Shown piece after piece: positions 35,155-44,872 of a stretch of 64,000 nt of DNA (positions within the stretch are counted from its first letter, which is position 1; each line of letters begins with the position of its first letter). This stretch comes from Citricoccus zhacaiensis. GTDB taxonomy: Bacteria; Actinomycetota; Actinomycetes; Actinomycetales; Micrococcaceae. The DNA is taken from positions 124,001-188,000 of the forward strand of contig NZ_BMLQ01000004.1 in the NCBI RefSeq assembly GCF_014645315.1, written 5' to 3'. The position numbers and the translations under genes are program-made. The notes beneath the pieces were generated by a model. That model searched no databases. It worked only from the letters and a program-made list of their open reading frames with translations, and had not been told where the DNA came from.

Positions 35155-36009
35155 ATGAGCAAACGTTCCCGGCGACGCTGGCGCGCGCTGGTGGTCCTCG
35201 TGCTCTGCCTGGCCGTGGTGACCGCCGGCGCGTGGGCGGCCTCCCGGTTCATCGACTCCTCGGAGATCCTGGTCCGGGAACACTGCACGGCGATCGTCGG
35301 ACCCGACTCCTTCAAGCTCGCGCCAGACCAGGCAGCCAACGCCGCCCTGATCTCCGCGGTGTCCCTGGACCGCGGCCTGCCGGCCCGGGCCGCCTCGATC
35401 GGCATCGCCACGGGCTTCCAGGAGTCGAAGCTGCGCAACATCGACTACGGGGACGAGGCGGGCCCCGATTCCCGGGGTCTGTTCCAGCAGCGGCCGTCCC
35501 AGGGCTGGGGCTCCGAGGAACAGGTCATGGATCCGGTCTACGCGGCGAACCGCTTCTACCAGGAGCTGGAGGAGCTGGTGCCGGACTTCGAGGACCTCGA
35601 CATCACGGTGGCCGCCCAGAAGGTCCAGCGCTCGGCGTTCCCCGATGCCTACGCCGACCACGAGCCCGAGGGGCGGGCCTATGCCTCGGCGCTGACCGGG
35701 CACTCCCCCGCGGCCCTGAACTGTGTGCTGAAGTCGCCGGCCGAGCCCGGCGACGCTGCGGCCATGTCCGCCGCCCTGCAGGACCAGTTGTCCTCGGCGC
35801 GGCCCCAGGTGTCTGACGACGGCCGCACGGCCACCATCCCGGCGTCCGGGACGCGGGGCTGGGCTCTCGTGCAGTGGGCCGTGGCCAACGCCGACCAGTT
35901 CGGCATCACCTCTGCCTCGTTCGGCGGACAGGGCTGGGTCCGGGCGGATCACGGCTGGGCCCCGGCCACGGGCACCGACGGCGCGGTGACCTTGACCTTC
36001 GCGGATTGA
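35155..36009 (+). CDS. Secreted or membrane-anchored transglycosylase-like protein
   Basis: 284 residues. A basic N-terminus (SKRSRRRWR) and one hydrophobic segment (11-31) form a signal anchor. The outside domain includes GFQESKLRNIDYGD with Glu90, followed by SRGLFQQRPSQGWG. That pattern resembles the lysozyme-like fold of soluble transglycosylases, in which the Glu after the helix is catalytic. A peptidoglycan-cleaving role is inferred only. It follows dapD by 88 bases in the same direction and may be cotranscribed with it. The C-terminal 70 residues are unassigned. Confidence 0.7.
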   Translation: MSKRSRRRWRALVVLVLCLAVVTAGAWAASRFIDSSEILVREHCTAIVGPDSFKLAPDQAANAALISAVSLDRGLPARAASIGIATGFQESKLRNIDYGDEAGPDSRGLFQQRPSQGWGSEEQVMDPVYAANRFYQELEELVPDFEDLDITVAAQKVQRSAFPDAYADHEPEGRAYASALTGHSPAALNCVLKSPAEPGDAAAMSAALQDQLSSARPQVSDDGRTATIPASGTRGWALVQWAVANADQFGITSASFGGQGWVRADHGWAPATGTDGAVTLTFAD

Positions 36010-36046
36010 ACCGCGGCCTCCCGTCAGCCCGCAGGCCGCCGTCCGC

Positions 36047-37330
36047 TCAGCGGTTGGGGTAGTCCCGCAGCTCGTAGCCGGTGTAGACCTGGCGCGGGCG
36101 GCCGATCTTGGTGGCCGGGTCCTCGATGAGCTCACGCCACTGGGCGATCCAGCCGGGCAGGCGGCCGAGCGCGAACAGCGGGGTGAACATCTTCTCCGGG
36201 AAGCCCATGGCCTTGTAGATCAGGCCGGTGTAGAAGTCGACGTTCGGGTAGAGGCGGCGCTCGATGAAGTAGTCGTCCGCGAGGGCCTTCTCCTCGAGGC
36301 GCATGGCAATGTCCAGCAGCTCATCGTTGCCGCCGAGCTTGCCGAGGATGTCATGCGCAGTCTGCTTGACGATCTTCGCGCGCGGATCGTAGTTCTTGTA
36401 GACGCGGTGCCCGAAGCCCATGAGCTTCACCCCGTCCTCCTTGTTCTTGACCTTCTCCATGAAGTCCTCGGGCTTGACGCCGTCCGACTTGATGGAGCGC
36501 AGCATGTTCAGCACGGCCTCGTTGGCGCCGCCGTGCAGCGGGCCGTAGAGCGCGTTGATGCCGGCCGAGATGGAGGCGAACATGTTGGCATGTGAGGAGC
36601 CGACCAGGCGCACCGTGGAGGTGGAGCAGTTCTGCTCGTGGTCCGCGTGCAGGATGAGCAGCAGGTCCAGGGCCTTGACCATGTCCGGGTCCAGCTCGTA
36701 CGGCTCGGCGGGAACACCGAAGCTCTGGCGCAGGAAGTTCTCCACCAGGTTCAGGGAGTTGTCCGGATAGAGCATCGGCTGGCCGATGGACTTCTTGAAG
36801 GCGTAGGACGCGATCACCGGCAGCTTGGCCATCAGGCGGATGGTGGAGATGTGGACCTGCTCCTCATCGAACGGGTCCAGGGAGTCCGCGTAGAAGGTCG
36901 ACAGGGCGGATACGGCCGAGGACAGCACCGGCATGGGGTGCGCGTCCCGCGGGAAGCCGTTGAAGAAGCCCTTGAGGTCCTCGTGCAGCATGGTGTGGCG
37001 GCGGATGTTCTGGTCCCACTCGCCCAGCTGGTCGCCGGTCGGCAGCTCGCCGTAGATCAACAGGTAGGCGACCTCGAGGAAGGAGGAGTGCTCGGCCAGC
37101 TGATCGATCGGATAGCCGCGGTAGCGCAGCACGCCCTCGTCACCGTCGATGTAGGTGATGGCCGACTTGGCGTTGGCCGTGTTCATGAAGCCGGGGTCGT
37201 ACGTGACCTGACCGGTGTCCTTCAGCAGCGGTCCGATGTTCAGACCGTCGTTGCCGATGGTGGCCTTCTCGCGGCCCAGCTCGACGATCGTGCCGTCAAC
37301 GGACAGCTGAGCTGAAGTGTTTTCGGTCAT
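36047..37330 (-). CDS. gltA: Citrate synthase
   Basis: 427 residues. Catalytic residues are in recognisable places: LHADHEQNCSTSTVRLVGSS and PLHGGANEAVL contain the two histidines, and GFGHRVYKNYDPRA the third conserved segment with the later catalytic Asp region following. The N-terminal beta-rich part (10-60) is typical of the longer type II bacterial enzymes. It condenses oxaloacetate and acetyl-CoA at entry to the TCA cycle. The ATG has GAGGGAG about 6 bases upstream. A 188-base gap to dapC holds no gene. Confidence 0.96.
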   Translation of the reverse strand: MTENTSAQLSVDGTIVELGREKATIGNDGLNIGPLLKDTGQVTYDPGFMNTANAKSAITYIDGDEGVLRYRGYPIDQLAEHSSFLEVAYLLIYGELPTGDQLGEWDQNIRRHTMLHEDLKGFFNGFPRDAHPMPVLSSAVSALSTFYADSLDPFDEEQVHISTIRLMAKLPVIASYAFKKSIGQPMLYPDNSLNLVENFLRQSFGVPAEPYELDPDMVKALDLLLILHADHEQNCSTSTVRLVGSSHANMFASISAGINALYGPLHGGANEAVLNMLRSIKSDGVKPEDFMEKVKNKEDGVKLMGFGHRVYKNYDPRAKIVKQTAHDILGKLGGNDELLDIAMRLEEKALADDYFIERRLYPNVDFYTGLIYKAMGFPEKMFTPLFALGRLPGWIAQWRELIEDPATKIGRPRQVYTGYELRDYPNR

Positions 37331-37518
37331 GGGTGCTCCCTCATGAGTTGTTCAGTATGCGAACCACCGGACACCGTCCTCCTGGGAGGGCGACCATGTG
37401 CAATGGGGGTGGTCCAATCCACGTCAACGCTATCAAGACGGGGGCCCAGACAAGGAATCGGTGACGATGAAGGCCACTGTTGATGTCCGCCGGAGGGGCC
37501 AGCCGCCGAGTCCACAGG

Positions 37519-38799
37519 TCAGCGCCAGGAGCGCAGCCGTTCAGCCGCCCGCGCCACCGCCTCGTCGGTGGCGGTCAGCGCCACTCGCACGTAGCCGTTG
37601 CCGGCCGAGCCGTAGAAGGTGCCGGGGCCGACCAGGATGCCCAGCTCGGCGAGCTCGCCGACCAGGTCCCAGCTGTCCTGCTCGGTGGGGGCCGCCGCCC
37701 CGGCGTCGGCGGCGGTGTGGAGGCCGGCGTCGGGGGCGTTCTCCGCGTCCACGGTTCGCAGGCCTTCACGCGTCCGCCGGCCGTCCCGCGTCCACAGGTA
37801 CAGGCCTGCCTCGGAGTGGTCCACCACGAGGCCGGCGGCCTCCAGCGCGTCCTTGAGCAGGATGCGGCGGGCCCGGTACCGGTCCTTCTGCTCCTGCACG
37901 TGCGCATCGTCCCCGAGGGCGGCCGTCATGGCAGCCTGGACCGGCATCGGCACGATCATCCCGGCGTGCTTGCGGCTGTTGATCAGGGTGGACACCAGCT
38001 CGGCGTCACCGGCGGCGAAAGCGGCACGGTAGCCGGCCAGGTTGGACTGCTTGGACAGCGAGTACACGCTGAGCAGGTTCGTGTGGTCCCCATCGGACAC
38101 CTCGGGAGAGAGGATGCAGGGCACCTTGGCGGCGCCCCCGTCCCTCTGATCCCGCTGGTCTCCGCTGGCCGAACTGCCCTCGTTGCCCGCGCTGTCATCG
38201 TCGTCCCAATTGCCCCAGCCGAGCTCGGCGTAGCATTCGTCGCCAGCCACCACGGCACCCACCTCGCGGGCCTGCGCGACAACGGCCCGCAGCTCCTCGA
38301 CCGAGGCCACCTTCCCGGTGGGGTTCCCCGGGGAGTTGGTCCAGACCAGCCTGACCCGGGCGCGGGTGGCCGCATCCAGTTCATCGAGCGAGTCCGCGGC
38401 CACGGCGGTGGCGCCCACGAGCAGGGCACCGATGTCATAGGTGGGGTAGGCCACGGTGGGCCGGACCACCACGTCGCCGGGACCCAGGCCCAGCAGGAGC
38501 GGCAGCCAGGCGATGAATTCCTTCGAGCCCACGGTCGGGATGACGGCCTGCGGTTCCAGCCCGGGAACCCCCCGACGCCGGGCGAACCAGGCGACGACGG
38601 CCTCGCGCAACTCAACCGTGCCCTGCGTGGTCGGATAGCCGTGCGCGTTGGCGGCCGCCGCGAGGGCGTCCTGGATGAGCGCGGGCGTGTTGTCCACGGG
38701 CGTGCCGATGGACAGGTCGGCGATCCCACCGGGGTGGGCCGCGGCGGTGGCGCGGTAGGGCGCCAGGGATTCCCAGGGGTATTCGGGCAGCGTCAGCAC
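37519..38799 (-). CDS. dapC: Succinyldiaminopimelate transaminase
   Basis: 426 residues, a fold-type I PLP aminotransferase. TNSPGNPTGKV (about 154-164) is the nucleotide-fold signature, DECYAELGW holds the PLP-ring aspartate, and SLSKQSNLAGYRA the Schiff-base lysine. It would turn N-succinyl-2-amino-6-ketopimelate into succinyl-DAP. After DECYAELGW lies an acidic/Ser/Gly-rich insertion of about 30 residues (DDDDSAGNEGSSASG). A second low-complexity loop occurs near residue 360. The GTG start is 36 bases after the fdxA stop, suggesting one transcript. Confidence 0.92.
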   Translation of the reverse strand: MLTLPEYPWESLAPYRATAAAHPGGIADLSIGTPVDNTPALIQDALAAAANAHGYPTTQGTVELREAVVAWFARRRGVPGLEPQAVIPTVGSKEFIAWLPLLLGLGPGDVVVRPTVAYPTYDIGALLVGATAVAADSLDELDAATRARVRLVWTNSPGNPTGKVASVEELRAVVAQAREVGAVVAGDECYAELGWGNWDDDDSAGNEGSSASGDQRDQRDGGAAKVPCILSPEVSDGDHTNLLSVYSLSKQSNLAGYRAAFAAGDAELVSTLINSRKHAGMIVPMPVQAAMTAALGDDAHVQEQKDRYRARRILLKDALEAAGLVVDHSEAGLYLWTRDGRRTREGLRTVDAENAPDAGLHTAADAGAAAPTEQDSWDLVGELAELGILVGPGTFYGSAGNGYVRVALTATDEAVARAAERLRSWR

Positions 38800-38835
38800 G
38801 GGTCTGCTCAGGATCGGTTCTTCAGGCCGGGGCCG

Positions 38836-39168
38836 TCAGAGACCTTCGGGCATCGGCTGCGGCGGCAGGGCGGTGATCAGCTCATGGTCCTTGGGGATCA
38901 GGCCCATCTTCGCGGCGCCGCCCGGTGAGCCGAGGTCGTCGAAGAACTCGACGTTGGCCTTGTAGTAGTCCGCCCACTCGTCCGGGGTGTCATCCTCGTA
39001 GTAGATGGCCTCGACCGGGCACACGGGCTCGCAGGCGCCGCAGTCCACACACTCGTCGGGGTGGATGTACAACATCCGCTCACCTTCGTAGATGCAGTCG
39101 ACCGGGCACTCTTCGATGCAGGCCTTGTCCTTGACATCCACACACGGCAGGGCAATGACGTACGTCAC
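38836..39168 (-). CDS. fdxA: Seven-iron ferredoxin
   Basis: 110 residues. Two cluster-binding segments are visible: VDVKDKACIEECPVDCIYEG and CVDCGACEPVCPVEAI, giving one [3Fe-4S] and one [4Fe-4S] cluster as in actinobacterial FdxA. The C-terminal extension after residue 60 is typical. It is a small electron carrier. The GTG at 39168 (encoding MTYVIALP) has AAGGTGG upstream and is preferred over a longer frame. It lies before dapC, a frequent neighbour in this bacterial group. Confidence 0.94.
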   Translation of the reverse strand: MTYVIALPCVDVKDKACIEECPVDCIYEGERMLYIHPDECVDCGACEPVCPVEAIYYEDDTPDEWADYYKANVEFFDDLGSPGGAAKMGLIPKDHELITALPPQPMPEGL

Positions 39169-39226
39169 GTGGAACCGTCCACCTTCCAGGGGGTCGGAAT
39201 GGGGTCCGGACATCACCGGACCTGGG

Positions 39227-39243
39227 ATTCTACGTCCAGTCTA
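39227..39243 (-). promoter_or_regulatory. Tandem -10 elements ahead of fdxA-dapC
   Basis: On the minus strand TAGACT (39238-39243) and TAGAAT (39227-39232) lie 5 bases apart, about 60-75 bases before the fdxA start. Either or both could serve as the promoter; no clear -35. Confidence 0.4.
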
Positions 39244-39813
39244 GTCCCGTGCCACCGGGTGGCGCAGAAGAGGCTGGGTCAACAGCATCGTGATGATGGC
39301 CACGGCCGGGATGCCCCAGACCCACACCGTCCCGGCGATGGCCGGGCCGGGGACCACCGCGAAGGTGTAGTCATTGGCAGCCACGGCGAAAGTGTCCAGG
39401 CCCGGCCAGTTCCCCATGACCATGGCCGTGGTGAACGCCGCGATGGCGACGACTCCCCCGGTCCAGGCCAGCGAGGACCTCAGGGTCCACCAGAGCTGGG
39501 CGGAGGCCACGAGCAGCAGAGCCAGCACGGCACCCCAGGGCAGGACCCAGGCGCCCTCCTCGGTGGTGGTGCCGCCGATCCAGCTGAAGTGCAGGTGCAG
39601 TACGGTCCCGAGGATCCCGACGCCGGCCCCGATCAGGATCGCGACCAGCAGCGGCACCCAGCCGCCTCGGCCTTCCGGGCGGGCGCCCTGCCCGGGCCCC
39701 GAGCGCGGCCCGACGCCGGCCGGGGACTGCCCGGCCGGCGTCGGGCCCTGCTGGTGGTCCCGCAGGTCAGGAGCGGGCACGGGCGCGGGCGGCCTTGCTG
39801 CGCTCCCCGGCAT
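39241..39813 (-). CDS. Conserved membrane protein, four helices
   Basis: 190 residues. A Pro/Gly-rich cytoplasmic N-terminus (1-50) is followed by four hydrophobic segments, near 53-73 (VPLLVAILIGAGVGILGTVL), 88-105, 118-135 and 160-180. No motif suggests a function. The ATG at 39813 lies 47 bases inside the 3' end of typA with AAGG nine bases upstream; a GTG at 39780 would shorten the overlap to 14. The gene is in the same direction as typA and probably shares its transcript. Confidence 0.7.
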   Translation of the reverse strand: MPGSAARPPAPVPAPDLRDHQQGPTPAGQSPAGVGPRSGPGQGARPEGRGGWVPLLVAILIGAGVGILGTVLHLHFSWIGGTTTEEGAWVLPWGAVLALLLVASAQLWWTLRSSLAWTGGVVAIAAFTTAMVMGNWPGLDTFAVAANDYTFAVVPGPAIAGTVWVWGIPAVAIITMLLTQPLLRHPVARD

Positions 39814-41674
39814 CCAGGATGACCTTGCGGATGCGGATCTCCTCGGGGGTGATCTCCACGCACTCGTCCTCGCGGGCGAACTCCAGGGACTCCTCCAAGG
39901 TGAGCCTCTTCGGCGGGGTCAGGCCCTCGAAGGAGTCGGAGGAGGCCGCACGCATGTTGGTGAGCTTCTTCTCCTTGGTGATGTTCACGTCCATGTCATC
40001 GGCGCGCGAGTTCTCGCCGACGATCATGCCCTCGTACACCTCGGCACCCGGCTGGACGAAGAACGTGCCCCGCTCCTGCAGGTTGATCATGGCGAACGGC
40101 GTGGCGGTACCGGAACGGTCCGCCATGAGGGAGCCCTTGTCCCGGTACTCGATCGGACCGGCCCAGGGCTCGAAGCCATTGGCGTAGGAGGAGGCGATGC
40201 CGGCGCCGCGGGTGTCCGTGAGGAACTGCGTGCGGAAGCCGATCAGGCCGCGGGCCGGCACGTTGAACTCCATGCGGATCCAGCCGGTGCCCTGGTTCTT
40301 CATCTCGGTCATCCGGCCCTTGCGGGCGGCCATCAGCTGGGTGATCGGCCCCATGAACTCCTCGGGGGTGTCGATGGTCATCAGCTCCATCGGCTCATGC
40401 ACCTTGCCGTCGATGGTCTTGGTGACCACCTGCGGCTTGCCCACGGTCAGCTCGAAGCCCTCGCGGCGCATCTGCTCCACCAGGATGGCCAGTGCCAGCT
40501 CGCCGCGGCCCTGGACCTCCCAGGCATCGGGACGCTCGGTCGGCAGGACCTTGAGGGACACGTTGCCGATGAGTTCGGCGTCCAGACGGTCCTTGACCTG
40601 GCGCGCGGTGACCTTGGCGTTCTTGACGCGGCCGGCCATCGGGGAGGTGTTGATGCCGATGGTCATGGAGATCGCCGGATCGTCCACGGTGATCAGCGGC
40701 AGGGGCTTCGGGTTCTCGGCGTCCGTGAGGGTCTCGCCGATCATGATGTCCTCGATGCCGGCGACGGCCACGATCTCACCCGGACCGGCCGAGTCGATCG
40801 GCGCGCGGGACAGGCCCTTGGTGCCCAGCAGCTCGGTGATCTTCACGTTCTTCAGCTGGCCGTCCTGGCGGGCCCAGGCCACCTGCTGGCCCTTCTTCAG
40901 GGTGCCGTTGAAGATGCGCAACAGGGCCAGCCGGCCCAGGAACGGGGAGGCGTCCAGGTTGGTGACGTGCGCCTGCAGGACCTCGCCCTCGGTGTAGGTC
41001 GGGGCCGGAATGTGCTCCATGATGGTGGCGAACAGCGGCTCCAGGTCTTCGCTGTCCGGCAGACCGCCGTCGGCCGGCTGATTCAGCGAGGCCTTACCGG
41101 CCTTGCCGGAGGCGTAGACGATCGGCAGGTTCAGCACGGAGTCCAGGTCCAGGTCCTCGACCTCGTCGGAGAGGTCCGAGGCCAGGCCCAGCAGCAGGTC
41201 CATGGAATCGGAGACCACGCCGTCGATGCGGGCATCGGGACGGTCGGTCTTGTTGACCACGAGGATCACGGGAAGCTTGGCGGCCAGGGCCTTGCGGAGC
41301 ACGAAGCGGGTCTGCGGCAGCGGGCCCTCGGAGGCGTCCACGAGCAGCACGACGCCGTCCACCATGGACAGTCCGCGCTCGACCTCGCCACCGAAGTCGG
41401 CGTGGCCGGGGGTGTCGATGACGTTGAAGGTGACGGTCTCGCCCTGGGCGGAGGGGCCCGAGTAGAACACGGTGGTGTTCTTGGCGAGGATCGTGATGCC
41501 CTTCTCGCGTTCCAGCTCGCCGGAATCCATCACCCGGTCCTCCACCTCGCCGTGGCTGGAGAAGGCGCCGGCCTGGCGCAGCATCGCATCCACCAAGGTG
41601 GTCTTGCCGTGGTCCACGTGGGCCACGATGGCGACATTGCGGAGGTCGGTGCGCTGGGTGAGGGTTTCAGTCAT
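39767..41674 (-). CDS. typA: Ribosome-associated GTPase TypA/BipA
   Basis: 635 residues. G1 [15 protein letters not shown]2/G3 with DTPGHADF, and NKTDRPDAR (G4) lie in the first 150 residues, followed by EF-G-like domains and the BipA-specific C-terminal domain. It assists 50S subunit assembly and adaptation to stress. It has its own promoter with a perfect TATAAT in the gap after the oligopeptide transporter operon. Confidence 0.96.
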   Translation of the reverse strand: MTETLTQRTDLRNVAIVAHVDHGKTTLVDAMLRQAGAFSSHGEVEDRVMDSGELEREKGITILAKNTTVFYSGPSAQGETVTFNVIDTPGHADFGGEVERGLSMVDGVVLLVDASEGPLPQTRFVLRKALAAKLPVILVVNKTDRPDARIDGVVSDSMDLLLGLASDLSDEVEDLDLDSVLNLPIVYASGKAGKASLNQPADGGLPDSEDLEPLFATIMEHIPAPTYTEGEVLQAHVTNLDASPFLGRLALLRIFNGTLKKGQQVAWARQDGQLKNVKITELLGTKGLSRAPIDSAGPGEIVAVAGIEDIMIGETLTDAENPKPLPLITVDDPAISMTIGINTSPMAGRVKNAKVTARQVKDRLDAELIGNVSLKVLPTERPDAWEVQGRGELALAILVEQMRREGFELTVGKPQVVTKTIDGKVHEPMELMTIDTPEEFMGPITQLMAARKGRMTEMKNQGTGWIRMEFNVPARGLIGFRTQFLTDTRGAGIASSYANGFEPWAGPIEYRDKGSLMADRSGTATPFAMINLQERGTFFVQPGAEVYEGMIVGENSRADDMDVNITKEKKLTNMRAASSDSFEGLTPPKRLTLEESLEFAREDECVEITPEEIRIRKVILDAGERSKAARARARS

Positions 41675-41747
41675 AGGGGTGCCTGTTCATCGAGGGCGGC
41701 GGGCTGGCGGGTGCCAAGAGGTTGTTAGCCGTCAAGGGCCCCGTCCG

Positions 41748-41753
41748 ATTATA
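41748..41753 (-). promoter_or_regulatory. TATAAT promoter element of typA
   Basis: A perfect TATAAT on the minus strand, about 75 bases before the ATG, in the 124-base gap after the upstream ABC gene. The -35 region is poor. Confidence 0.6.
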
Positions 41754-41798
41754 CGGGACCGAGCCAATCCCTTCGGACACGCCTCGGACCGCCCCGCC

Positions 41799-43640
41799 TC
41801 AGTACGGGCGTTCCCCGAGGGACTCGAGCAGCTGACGGCGCTCGGTGCGCTTGGTCAACTGTTCATCGGGATCCGGCACGGGAGCCGCCGAGAGCAGACG
41901 CTTGGTGTACTCCTGGGTTGGATGGTGCAGGACCTCCTGCGTCGGCCCCTGCTCCACCTGCCGGCCATCCTTGAGGACGAGGACCCGGTGCGCCAGCATG
42001 TCCACCACGGCCAGGTCGTGCGAGACGAACAGGCAGGCGAACTCGTAGCGGGACTGCAGCTCGGCGAACATGTCCAGGACCGCGGCCTGCACGGAGACGT
42101 CGAGGGCGGACGTCGGCTCATCCGCGATCAGCACCTCCGGGTCCAGGGTCAGGGCCCGGGCGATGGAGATGCGCTGACGCTGACCACCGGAGAGCTCGTG
42201 GGGGAACCGGTTGACCACCGAGCGCGGCAGCTTCACCGCGTCCAGCAGCTCGTAGGCCCGCTCCATCCGCGTCTGACGATTGCCGACGTTGTGGATGACC
42301 ATCGGCTCGGTGATGACATCGCCGATCGGAAACCTCGGGTCCAGCGAAGCCGCCGGGTCCTGGAAAACCACGCCGATCCGCTTCCGCAGGGCGCGCGCCT
42401 CCTTCCCGGCAAGCCGGGTCAGGTCGCTGCCGTGGATCTTCAGCGAACCGGACGCCACCGGCAACAGCCCCAGGACCGACTTGGCGATCGTGGACTTGCC
42501 GGACCCGGACTCGCCGACGAGCCCGAGGATCTCCCCCGGGGCCACCGTGAAGTCGATGTCATGGACCACGCGGTTCTTCTTGCCCCGATGGTCGTACTCG
42601 ATGCAGAGGCCCTGCGCCTCGATCGCGTAGACCGCCGTGGTCTGGCTGGCGGTCACCGTATCCGGTTCGGACACCGTGAGCTCGGCCCCCAGCCGCGGTA
42701 CGGACCCGAGCAGCCGCTCCGTGTAGGGGTGCTGCGGGTTCTGCATGACCTGGTGGACCTCGCCGGACTCCACGAGCTCGCCGCGCAGCATCACGCAGAC
42801 CCGGTCGGCCATGTCCGCCACCACGCCCATGTTGTGGGTGATGAGCAGGATGCCGGTGTTGAGTTGGTCCTTCAGCGAGCGCAGCAGTTCGAGGATCTCG
42901 GCCTGCACGGTCACGTCGAGGGCCGTGGTCGGTTCGTCGGCGATGATCACCTCGGGCGAGCAGCTGATGGCCATCGCGATGACGATGCGCTGCCGCTGGC
43001 CGCCGGAGAACTGGTGCGGGTACTGCTTGAGCCGGTGCTGTGCATCCGGGATCCCGACCATCTCCAGCAGCTCCACCGCCCGGCGGTCCGCCTCGGTGCC
43101 GTAGGCGATACCGTGCACGTTGAGCGACTCGGTGAGCTGATCCCCCACCGTGAGCACCGGGTTCAGCGCGGTCATGGGCTCCTGGAAAACCATGGCCGCA
43201 TGGCGGCCGCGGATCTTGCGCAGACCGTTCGCGTCCAGGGCGGTGACCTCACGATCCCCCAGCATGACGGTACCGGTGACGCTCGCGTTGGCCGGGAGCA
43301 GTCCCATGGCCGTCGACGACGTCACGGACTTGCCGGAGCCCGATTCACCGACCAGCGCCACGACCTCGCCGGGCTTGATGTCGAAGCTGACGCCCTTGAC
43401 GGCGTTGACGTCACCGAACTCGGTGTTGAAGGTGACGGAGACGTCCTGGAAGGACAGGATCGGCCTGCCGTCGCGGTCAGGGTGGCGTTGCACCAGACCC
43501 AGCGAGCCGGTTGCCGGGGACGTGCCCGACGCCGGCCGTCCGGCCTTCGATGAGCCCGCGGCACCCGCGGTGCCCGGCGTCCCGGTCTCGGACCGGCCCT
43601 CGTCGGGATTGTGGTTTTTCTTTCGTCCGAAGATGCTCAT
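41799..43640 (-). CDS. Oligopeptide ABC transporter, fused double ATPase
   Basis: 613 residues with two complete nucleotide-binding domains. The first has Walker [13 protein letters not shown] near residue 95 and signature [14 protein letters not shown]; the second has [13 protein letters not shown] near 385 and [15 protein letters not shown]. Each is followed by the OppD/OppF-type oligopeptide C-terminal segment. It powers the permease pair and binding protein encoded upstream. The first 45 residues are Gly/Ser/Pro-rich. The start overlaps the stop of the permease gene (ATGA). Confidence 0.93.
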   Translation of the reverse strand: MSIFGRKKNHNPDEGRSETGTPGTAGAAGSSKAGRPASGTSPATGSLGLVQRHPDRDGRPILSFQDVSVTFNTEFGDVNAVKGVSFDIKPGEVVALVGESGSGKSVTSSTAMGLLPANASVTGTVMLGDREVTALDANGLRKIRGRHAAMVFQEPMTALNPVLTVGDQLTESLNVHGIAYGTEADRRAVELLEMVGIPDAQHRLKQYPHQFSGGQRQRIVIAMAISCSPEVIIADEPTTALDVTVQAEILELLRSLKDQLNTGILLITHNMGVVADMADRVCVMLRGELVESGEVHQVMQNPQHPYTERLLGSVPRLGAELTVSEPDTVTASQTTAVYAIEAQGLCIEYDHRGKKNRVVHDIDFTVAPGEILGLVGESGSGKSTIAKSVLGLLPVASGSLKIHGSDLTRLAGKEARALRKRIGVVFQDPAASLDPRFPIGDVITEPMVIHNVGNRQTRMERAYELLDAVKLPRSVVNRFPHELSGGQRQRISIARALTLDPEVLIADEPTSALDVSVQAAVLDMFAELQSRYEFACLFVSHDLAVVDMLAHRVLVLKDGRQVEQGPTQEVLHHPTQEYTKRLLSAAPVPDPDEQLTKRTERRQLLESLGERPY

Positions 43641-44872
43641 GGGTTTCCTATCCCGCTTCCGCCCAATAGTCCGCCGAGGCCCGATCCATTGATGGGCTGG
43701 CCCGGGACATCCTTTCCGCCCGGCCCCGCGGTGGATCCTGTCGTCTTGTTGAGAGCCTTGTCACGGCCGGAGAAACCGAAGATGCCGCGCTTCTTTCCGC
43801 GGGAGCCCTGACGGGGATCGAAGGCATCCCGGAGGCCGTCGCCGATGAAGTTCACGGACAGGGCGATCGCCAGGATGAACATGCCAGGCCACCAGAACAG
43901 CCACGGCCGGGTGGTGAACGCGTTCTGGTACTGGCTGATGAGCAGGCCGAGAGAGGAATCCGGAGGCTGCACGCCGAATCCGAGGAAGGACAGCGAGGTC
44001 TCCAGAAGGATGGCCGCGGCGATGGCGAACGTCGCGTTCACCACGATCACACCCACCGTGTTGGGCAGCAGGTGCCGCAGGATCACCCGTCCGGGCTTGG
44101 CCCCCATGGCCACCGCAGCGGCCACGAACTCCTTCTCCCGCAGGGACAGCACCTCACCGCGGACCAGGCGGGCGAGGGAGGTCCAGGTGACCAGCCCCAG
44201 GACCAAGGCCAGAGGCAGGATGCCGGCACCGAGACCGGAGGACATCTGACCGAGGACCGCTGCCAGCACCAACAGCGGGATCACGATGACCAGATCGGTC
44301 GCCCGCATCAGGACGGCATCGATCCAACCGCGGAAATACCCGGCCAGCGAGCCGACCACGGAGCCGATCACGGTGGAGACGATGCCGACCACGAGGGCGA
44401 TGATCAGCGACTGCTGGGTACCCCGCATGGTGAGGGCGAAGTAGTCCTTGCCGGTGGAGTCCTGCCCGAAGGGGTGCTCCCCCCACTGGATGCCCTGGCC
44501 GCCCAGCCACTGGGGCACGAGGGACAGCGTGGGGTTGCCGCCGTTGACCACGGCGCCGGCCGCCGCGTAGTCCTTGTCCCACCAGCCCGGGATGCCGGCA
44601 TAGCCGATGGAGGTGAAGGCCAGGATGAAGATCAGCGCCAGGAAGACGGCGGAGATCATGGCGGCTTTGTGGTTCCGGAAGCGCCGCCGGACCAATTGCC
44701 CCTGGCTGTAGGACTTGCCGGTCTGCTGGCGCAGCTTGGCATCCTCGACCTCGGCCAGGTTGGCCATGTCCACGGCGGTCTGGGAGGGGCCCGTTCCGTT
44801 GCGGACGTTCTCCTCCGGGGTGTACTCGGGCTTGTTGCGGGGAGTCCCGTCTTCGTTGCTCATGCGACTCAC
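43637..44872 (-). CDS. Oligopeptide ABC transporter permease, DppC/OppC type
   Basis: 411 residues. A hydrophilic N-terminus (1-65) precedes the first helix (AAMISAVFLALIFILAFTSI). The EAA loop REKEFVAAAVAMGAKPGRVILRHLLPNT near residue 250 identifies the BPD permease domain. The last 50 residues are a Gly-rich tail. GTG at 44872 overlaps the upstream permease stop; an ATG three codons in (44863) is an equally good start. Confidence 0.9.
   Translation of the reverse strand: MSRMSNEDGTPRNKPEYTPEENVRNGTGPSQTAVDMANLAEVEDAKLRQQTGKSYSQGQLVRRRFRNHKAAMISAVFLALIFILAFTSIGYAGIPGWWDKDYAAAGAVVNGGNPTLSLVPQWLGGQGIQWGEHPFGQDSTGKDYFALTMRGTQQSLIIALVVGIVSTVIGSVVGSLAGYFRGWIDAVLMRATDLVIVIPLLVLAAVLGQMSSGLGAGILPLALVLGLVTWTSLARLVRGEVLSLREKEFVAAAVAMGAKPGRVILRHLLPNTVGVIVVNATFAIAAAILLETSLSFLGFGVQPPDSSLGLLISQYQNAFTTRPWLFWWPGMFILAIALSVNFIGDGLRDAFDPRQGSRGKKRGIFGFSGRDKALNKTTGSTAGPGGKDVPGQPINGSGLGGLLGGSGIGNP

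Noticed and set aside
36013-36039. GCGGCCT/AGGCCGC hairpin between convergent genes
   Set aside because: Only a 7-bp stem with a 13-base loop and no T tract; common by chance at this GC content.
39374-41728. A 784-codon open frame on the plus strand
   Set aside because: Shadow of typA and the membrane gene on the other strand, which have clear homologs and motifs.
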